Of a stretch of DNA of 19,448 nucleotides, positions 15,044 to 19,448 are shown piece after piece. The notes under the pieces were generated by a model. That model saw only the letters and a list, made by a program, of their open reading frames with translations. It did not search any database and had not been told where the DNA came from. The stretch comes from an uncultured Clostridia bacterium (lineage in GTDB: Bacteria > Bacillota > Clostridia > Peptostreptococcales > Acidaminobacteraceae), in contig CALFKA010000229.1 of assembly GCA_937880545.1 (NCBI GenBank), positions 1-19,448 of the forward strand, in the 5' to 3' direction. The position numbers and the translations under genes are program-made. Within the stretch, counting starts at the first letter, position 1. Every line of letters starts with the position of its first letter.

Positions 15044-16615
15044 ATGCTCATTAAAAATGCCCGCATCCATCCCGGAGACAGACAGGCTCCCTTCATCGGT
15101 TGGGTGCGTACGGAAGGAGAGAGGATCGTAGAACTTGGCGAAGGCGAGTGCGGGGAAGAAGGACTGGATGCTTCCGGCCTCGATCTCACGCCCGGCTTTA
15201 TCGATGCGCACTCCCACAATGACTACTTCGTGGGGAGAGAGGACAGTCCGTACTTCTTTGAACCCTTTGTCCGGCAGGGGATCACGAGTTTCATTACCGG
15301 TAACTGCGGATCGAGTGCCGCAGGATACTTTGAGAGCAGTGCGTATTCCCATCTGATTGGCGGCGGTCTCTTCTCAATAGAAGGGCGTGATCAGAGCCAT
15401 CTGCCTTCCTTTATTGAACGGGTCACAGACAGGATGCCGCTCAATATCGCCATGCTCGCCGGGCACAGTACGCTGAGGATCACCCTCAATGGCAAGGGGA
15501 GCGAATCCCTTTCTGATGCACAGCTTGAACAGATGGTGAAGAAGGCGGATCAGCTGATGGGTGAAGGAGCGGCAGGCGTATCCTTAGGTCTCATGTATGA
15601 GCCCTCGCAGTACGCTCCGAAAGAAGAGCTCCTTGCCTTGGCAAAAGTTGTCAAAGAGCATAATAAGGTGCTCAGTGTCCACGCAAGAGCATTCTCCAAA
15701 GTTTCGACCTCCTATCCTCTGACAAAGACGCGTCCCCACAACCTGCTAGCCTTACAGGAAATGGTGGATCTTGCTGTGGAGACCGGGGTCAAGCTACAGT
15801 ACTCACATATGATCTTTGTCGGCAGACAGAGCTGGAATACAGTGGAAGAAAGCCTCAAACTCATTGAGGAGGCAAATCTTTCAGGAGCCGATATGATGTT
15901 TGATATGTACTCATTGGACTTTGGGGCAAGTATCATCACAGTGGTCCTGCCCGGCTGGTATCTAAGTTCACCTCCTGAGGAGAGAAAGAAAACCCTGGCA
16001 AAGATCCGCCTGTTTCTTGAGGTCCACATTGCGAGAAAGACTTTGGGCTTTGACTTTGAGGATATCTTAGTCACCAACACGCACGGGCTGGCCACGGAGC
16101 TGGAGGGCAAAACAGTGCAGGAACTGGCAAATCTCTGGCGGATGAAGCCGCTGGATGCCTATCTCCAGGTGATTGAGCGGACTGAAGAAAGGGCGGCCGT
16201 TCTCATGTACAAGTATCAAAATGAAGAGATCATTGAGAGGCTCAGAAATCACCCACTGGCTCTTTATATGAGCGATGCATGGATGGAGAAAGAAGGCGTG
16301 CAGAACTTTGCCTGCTACTACTCTCTGCCGAAGTTTCTGAAGCTGGCACTCGACAATGACACGGACTTTGAAGATGCGCTTCATAAGATGACCTCCGGAG
16401 TGGCGGATCGCTATCAGATGAAAGACAGAGGGAGGATCAAAGAGGGGCACTATGCTGACCTTGTTCTTCTCGATCTTTCACGCCTCAACTATAAAGAAAA
16501 CAGGGAAGAGTACCCCACGGGCATCGAGTGGGTGATGAACAATGGAAAGGTTGTTCTAGAGCAAGGAAAGCTGAGCGATGATTTTGCCTCCTCCGGCAAA
16601 TTTATCCGGGTATAG
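15044..16615 (+). CDS. N-acyl-D-amino-acid deacylase (D-aminoacylase family)
   Basis: 523 residues from ATG 15044 with AGGAGG seven bases upstream; earlier GTG starts would overlap the membrane-protein gene for no gain. It is an amidohydrolase-superfamily enzyme of the D-aminoacylase branch. Residues aligning with the known metal and catalytic set are H56 and H58 (DAHSHND), C88 (TGNCGSS, the unusual Cys ligand of this family), H213 (VHARAFS), H255 (YSHMIF) and D411 (MSDAW). The C-terminal GVADRYQMKDRGRIKEGHYADLVLLD is the usual closing barrel-strand. It would release D-amino acids from N-acyl-D-amino acids in the cytosol; acyl and side-chain choice are unknown. Confidence 0.85.
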   Translation: MLIKNARIHPGDRQAPFIGWVRTEGERIVELGEGECGEEGLDASGLDLTPGFIDAHSHNDYFVGREDSPYFFEPFVRQGITSFITGNCGSSAAGYFESSAYSHLIGGGLFSIEGRDQSHLPSFIERVTDRMPLNIAMLAGHSTLRITLNGKGSESLSDAQLEQMVKKADQLMGEGAAGVSLGLMYEPSQYAPKEELLALAKVVKEHNKVLSVHARAFSKVSTSYPLTKTRPHNLLALQEMVDLAVETGVKLQYSHMIFVGRQSWNTVEESLKLIEEANLSGADMMFDMYSLDFGASIITVVLPGWYLSSPPEERKKTLAKIRLFLEVHIARKTLGFDFEDILVTNTHGLATELEGKTVQELANLWRMKPLDAYLQVIERTEERAAVLMYKYQNEEIIERLRNHPLALYMSDAWMEKEGVQNFACYYSLPKFLKLALDNDTDFEDALHKMTSGVADRYQMKDRGRIKEGHYADLVLLDLSRLNYKENREEYPTGIEWVMNNGKVVLEQGKLSDDFASSGKFIRV

Positions 16616-16643
16616 AGAACAAGAGAAAGGAAGGAAAAGAGCC

Positions 16644-17801
16644 TTGATACTACTGAAGAATGCAGAACTGTATGCCCCTGAGTATGTCGGAAAAAGAGAC
16701 ATCCTCATAGAAGGGGAAAAAGTCGTGAAGATTGCCGAAGAGATTCACGTGGAGGCAGCAGATGATCTCCTACAGGTAATAGATGTCTCCGGAAAGAAAG
16801 TCATTCCCGGGCTTATCGATCAGCATGTCCATGTGACAGGCGGAGGGGGAGAGGCCGGGTCCTCTTCACGAGTTCCTGAATCAAACCTGAGTGACTTCAT
16901 TAAAGCGGGGGTCACGACGGTGCTGGGGATGCTGGGAACCGACGGCATCAGCCGCAGTCTTGAAAATCTCTACGCGAAGACAAAAGCTCTCACAGAAGAG
17001 GGCATCACCGCCTACATGATCACCGGATCTTACGGTTATCCCTCTGTCACATTGACAGGTTCTGTGGAGAGAGATCTCTACCTGATTGACAACTGCATTG
17101 GAGTGAAGATCGCTGTCAGTGATCACCGCGGCTCCAACCTGACAGTGGAGGAGCTGATCCGCCTCGCCACAGAAGTACGAAGAGGGGGCATGATCTCCGG
17201 TAAAGCAGGGATCGTGACGATCCACATGGGAAGCGGAAAGAAGAGATTGACTCCCGTGATGGAGGCGCTGCAGGAATCGGATCTTCCCGTGAAGACCCTC
17301 ATTCCCACCCATGTCAACTCCCGCTCTCCGGAGCTTTTAGAGGACTGCATTGAATTTGCGAAGCTGGGTGGCATCATGGACTTTACGGCAGAGAATACGT
17401 TAGAAGAAAATGTCATCGAAGCAAAGAAGATCGTCGACCTGTTGGCGAAAGGTGTCAGCCCAAAGAGCATCTCCGTATCGAGTGACGCCTTCGGCAGCCA
17501 GCCGCGTTTTGATGAAGAGGGCAATACCATCGGGCTTACCTATTTAACTTCTGAGACGCTCCTCACCATGTTAAAAGCTCTCCTGTCTCTGGATGTGCCT
17601 CTGGAGCAGTCCCTGATGTTCTTTACATCCAACCCCGCCAGAGCGATGGGACTGGAAGGCATGAAAGGCGTGGTGAGAGAAGGTGCCGATGCGGACCTCG
17701 TCGTCCTGGATGAAAAGACAGAGATCACCCATGTGATTGCCAGGGGCAAAGTCGCCATGAAGGATAAAGAGGTCCTGATGAAGGGACGATTTGAACTCTA
17801 A
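16644..17801 (+). CDS. iadA: Isoaspartyl dipeptidase (beta-aspartyl-peptidase)
   Basis: 385 residues from TTG 16644, with AGGAAGG nine bases upstream; E. coli IadA has 390 and begins similarly. The enzyme cuts beta-Asp-Xaa dipeptides that come from protein isoaspartate damage, and can act on cyanophycin-type beta-Asp-Arg. Binuclear metal site: H61 and H63 (DQHVHVTGGGGE), the carboxylated lysine K155 (GVKIAVSDHR), H194 (VTIHMGSGK), H223 (IPTHVNSR) and catalytic D281 (VSSDAFGS); E70 and the tyrosine region GSYGYP are also kept. All expected residues are present, so it should be active. It follows the D-aminoacylase by 28 bases. Confidence 0.93.
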   Translation: MILLKNAELYAPEYVGKRDILIEGEKVVKIAEEIHVEAADDLLQVIDVSGKKVIPGLIDQHVHVTGGGGEAGSSSRVPESNLSDFIKAGVTTVLGMLGTDGISRSLENLYAKTKALTEEGITAYMITGSYGYPSVTLTGSVERDLYLIDNCIGVKIAVSDHRGSNLTVEELIRLATEVRRGGMISGKAGIVTIHMGSGKKRLTPVMEALQESDLPVKTLIPTHVNSRSPELLEDCIEFAKLGGIMDFTAENTLEENVIEAKKIVDLLAKGVSPKSISVSSDAFGSQPRFDEEGNTIGLTYLTSETLLTMLKALLSLDVPLEQSLMFFTSNPARAMGLEGMKGVVREGADADLVVLDEKTEITHVIARGKVAMKDKEVLMKGRFEL

Positions 17802-17836
17802 GAGAGCGTTTCACCTGTGAAAAGTAAGGAGACACC

Positions 17837-18928
17837 ATGAGCTATGTACAGACGATCTTTGAACAGCTGCACCGAATCCCTGAACCGGGCTTTGAAGAAG
17901 TGAAGACCTCTGCGCTGATTGTGGAGGAACTGGAAAAGGCAGGCTTCGCCGTTGAGCGGGTGGCTCAAACCGGCATCCTCGCGACGCTAGAGAGCGGAAA
18001 GCCGGGACCGGTTCTTGGAATCCGCGCCGATATAGATGCACTCACGTATGAGTTTGACGGGAAGATCGAACACCGCCACACTTGTGGTCATGACGCACAC
18101 TCTTCTATGGCGCTGGCTGCAGTGAAAGCGATCAAGGAAGAAGGGATCGACAGGGGCAAGCTGGTTGCCATATTTCAGCCGGCAGAGGAGATACTCGGTG
18201 GAGCGAAGGCGATGATCCAAAGTGGCAAGCTCGCAGAGCTGAGTGATATCGTGGGAATTCATATCCGCCCCGAGCAGGACTGCAAACTGGGAGAGGCTAC
18301 GCCTGCTCTTAGACACTCTGCTGCGGCTCCTGTGAGAATCCACATTAAAGGGCTCACTTCTCACGGATCCAGACCCCATCTGGGCATCAATGCCGTGGAG
18401 ACAGCCGTGCTTATTGCGCACGCCGTCAGCTTGATCCACGGCAATCCCAATGTCGCACACTCTCTCAAAGTCACCAAAATCAATACGGGAGACGGTGCGG
18501 GAAACGCGATTCCCGAGTCGGCTTCCATGTATATCGATGTTCGCGCTCAGACCAACGAAGAGATGGAAAAGCTTCTGGAGAAACTCAAGGCAGCCATCGA
18601 GCACAGCGCACAGGTAACGGGTGCGGAGGTGGAATATGAGATCGGCTTCTGCCCGGCGGCACAGTATGCCCCGGAAGCGATCGAGATCAATAGAAAAGCG
18701 ATCCGAGATGTCCTGGGAGAGGAAGGTCTCCTGCCGGAAGTACTAAATCCCGGCTCTGAAGACTTCCACTTCTTTGCAAGAGAGCTGGGCGTCCGTGCCG
18801 GCTATATCGGTCTTGGCGCAAATGCCACCCCCGGGCTCCATCATCCCGAGATGACATTTGACCGAAAAGCTCTGGAGTACGGGCAGAAAATCCTCGAGCA
18901 GGTCATCAGATACTATTTGAAAGATTGA
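17837..18928 (+). CDS. M20-family amidohydrolase/peptidase (M20D type)
   Basis: 363 residues. TAAGGAG is five bases before the ATG. Zinc-site residues seen: RADIDAL (D65, D67), HTCGHDAH (81-88, C83 and H85), FQPAEE (E117, E118), GIHIRPE (H142), and near the end PGSEDFHFF and GLHHPEM. This Cys/His set is that of M20D aminoacylases such as hippurate, N-acetyl-diaminopimelate and indole-acetyl amino acid hydrolases, which cut N-acyl amino acids. The catalytic domain is split by the usual dimerisation (lid) insert around 170-285. The exact substrate is unknown. Last gene of the operon, 35 bases after iadA, and followed by a terminator. Confidence 0.88.
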   Translation: MSYVQTIFEQLHRIPEPGFEEVKTSALIVEELEKAGFAVERVAQTGILATLESGKPGPVLGIRADIDALTYEFDGKIEHRHTCGHDAHSSMALAAVKAIKEEGIDRGKLVAIFQPAEEILGGAKAMIQSGKLAELSDIVGIHIRPEQDCKLGEATPALRHSAAAPVRIHIKGLTSHGSRPHLGINAVETAVLIAHAVSLIHGNPNVAHSLKVTKINTGDGAGNAIPESASMYIDVRAQTNEEMEKLLEKLKAAIEHSAQVTGAEVEYEIGFCPAAQYAPEAIEINRKAIRDVLGEEGLLPEVLNPGSEDFHFFARELGVRAGYIGLGANATPGLHHPEMTFDRKALEYGQKILEQVIRYYLKD

Positions 18929-18961
18929 TAGACAGGCACAAAAAATACTCTTCTGAAAAAA

Positions 18962-19008
18962 GACAAATCCCTCCACGTATCGAAGTGATCACAGGAGGGA
19001 TTTTTGTC
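18962..19008. terminator. Bidirectional intrinsic terminator
   Basis: AAATCCCTCC (18965-18974) pairs with GGAGGGATTT (18994-19003). T runs follow on the plus strand (19001-19005) and, read on the minus strand, after the lower arm (TTTTTT, 18961-18955). It serves the M20 gene and the convergent pepD-like gene. Confidence 0.8.
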
Positions 19009-19055
19009 ATGGGAGCCGGAGCTCCGTTTTGCCCGGTGAACGGAGGACGAGCATA

Positions 19056-19448
19056 TCAATTGCCGGGCGGTTGAAGGGAAAGAACCAATTGTCTCACAAA
19101 GGAGAACGTACGAGATACGCTGGGGAGGCTTACGTATTCTCGAGGGGTGTGTACGTCGAAGAGGTCGGGTCCCAGGGAGATCATATCCAGATTCGGATAT
19201 TTTCCCTTCAGGACACCACACTCCAGGCCACCGTGGACGGCTTGGATATTAGGTTTTTCTCCGAACATTTCCTGCCACAGGCAAATGGCCTTCTCTCTCA
19301 GTGGAGAGACAGGCTCATATTGCCACATGGAGTATTCTCCGTAGAACTCTACCTCGGAAGAGTACTTTGCTGCTATCTGAGTGAGCATAGTTTTTAACTC
19401 CTTAAATGCGACAGCATCGGAGGAGCGGAGGGAGAGGATGAGTGTCAG
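19056..19448 (-). CDS. pepD: PepD-type aminoacyl-histidine dipeptidase (3' part, M20C)
   Basis: The frame is open to the window edge, giving 130 C-terminal residues before TGA at 19058-19056. An internal ATG at 19388 is not the start, since LSLRSSDAVAFKELKT upstream of it continues the family match (the RSS motif). Then MWQYEPVSPLR, AVHGGLECGVLKGKYPNLDM and ISLGPDLFDVHTPRE match the end of PepD/Xaa-His dipeptidases, with the zinc-binding Glu (LEC) and His (DVHTP). It splits dipeptides of broad sequence in the cytosol. It converges on the salvage operon and shares its terminator. Confidence 0.9.
   Translation of the reverse strand: MTLILSLRSSDAVAFKELKTMLTQIAAKYSSEVEFYGEYSMWQYEPVSPLREKAICLWQEMFGEKPNIQAVHGGLECGVLKGKYPNLDMISLGPDLFDVHTPREYVSLPSVSRTFSFVRQLVLSLQPPGN

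Noticed and set aside
17809..17822. Intercistronic palindrome TTTCAC-CT-GTGAAA before the M20 gene
   Set aside because: The two-base loop is too tight for a stable hairpin and no T run follows; it is probably chance.
19022..19045. Hairpin CTCCGTT/AACGGAG after pepD
   Set aside because: No T run on either strand; the nearby hairpin at 18962-19008 is a better terminator.

Overview
The window looks like part of the chromosome of an anaerobic, peptide- and amino-acid-using member of the Firmicutes (Clostridia or Tissierellia type). The grounds are an electron-bifurcating NfnA/NfnB pair, a Clostridium beijerinckii-type NADP secondary alcohol dehydrogenase, a Bacillus-type short NagB, strong AGGAGG ribosome binding sites, frequent TTG/GTG starts and intrinsic terminators. 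Genus and species cannot be fixed from this sequence alone. No rRNA, tRNA, CRISPR array, prophage or intact insertion sequence was seen.

Layout. (a) 1-551: 3' end of a HisC-family aminotransferase and its terminator. (b) 552-966: no convincing gene, possibly decayed sequence. (c) 968-3683, minus strand: four-gene operon, COG0523 (CobW-like) GTPase, SAM methyltransferase, GyrI-like ligand-binding protein and TfoX-N protein, closed by a terminator. (d) 3705-4896, minus: secondary alcohol dehydrogenase with its own terminator and a perfect inverted repeat upstream. (e) 4897-5273: no intact gene, possible coding remnant. (f) 5274-7737, minus: promoter, nfnA, nfnB, terminator. (g) 7738-8252: a short-chain dehydrogenase reduced to its two ends. 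(h) 8325-10890, minus: nagA-nagB-cutC operon for amino-sugar breakdown. (i) 10891-11187: divergent control region with a cre-like site and a palindrome. (j) 11131-14035, plus: promoter, NTF2-like protein, Nudix-like protein without a Nudix box, OPT-family transporter, a TetR protein cut short after its DNA-binding domain, terminator. (k) 14204-19008, plus: extended -10 promoter, YwaF/TMEM164-like membrane protein, D-aminoacylase, isoaspartyl dipeptidase, M20 amidohydrolase, shared bidirectional terminator. (l) 19056-19448, minus: 3' part of a PepD-type dipeptidase.

How the genes fit together. From 11188 to the end, most genes deal with peptides: one predicted peptide importer and four hydrolases. 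Three of the hydrolases suit unusual bonds: N-acyl-D-amino acids, beta-aspartyl (isoaspartyl) peptides, and N-acyl or amide bonds cut by M20 enzymes. This suggests salvage of damaged, racemised or cell-wall-derived peptides. nagA and nagB feed amino sugars into glycolysis, and murein-derived material would supply both sets. NfnAB would link ferredoxin and NADH to NADPH, the cofactor predicted for the alcohol dehydrogenase. These functional links are inference; the gene families and operon layout are read from the sequence. Nothing seen amounts to a clearly new biological system. The most unusual items are the decayed SDR, the box-less Nudix protein, the ligand-domain-less TetR and the isopeptide/D-residue salvage cluster.
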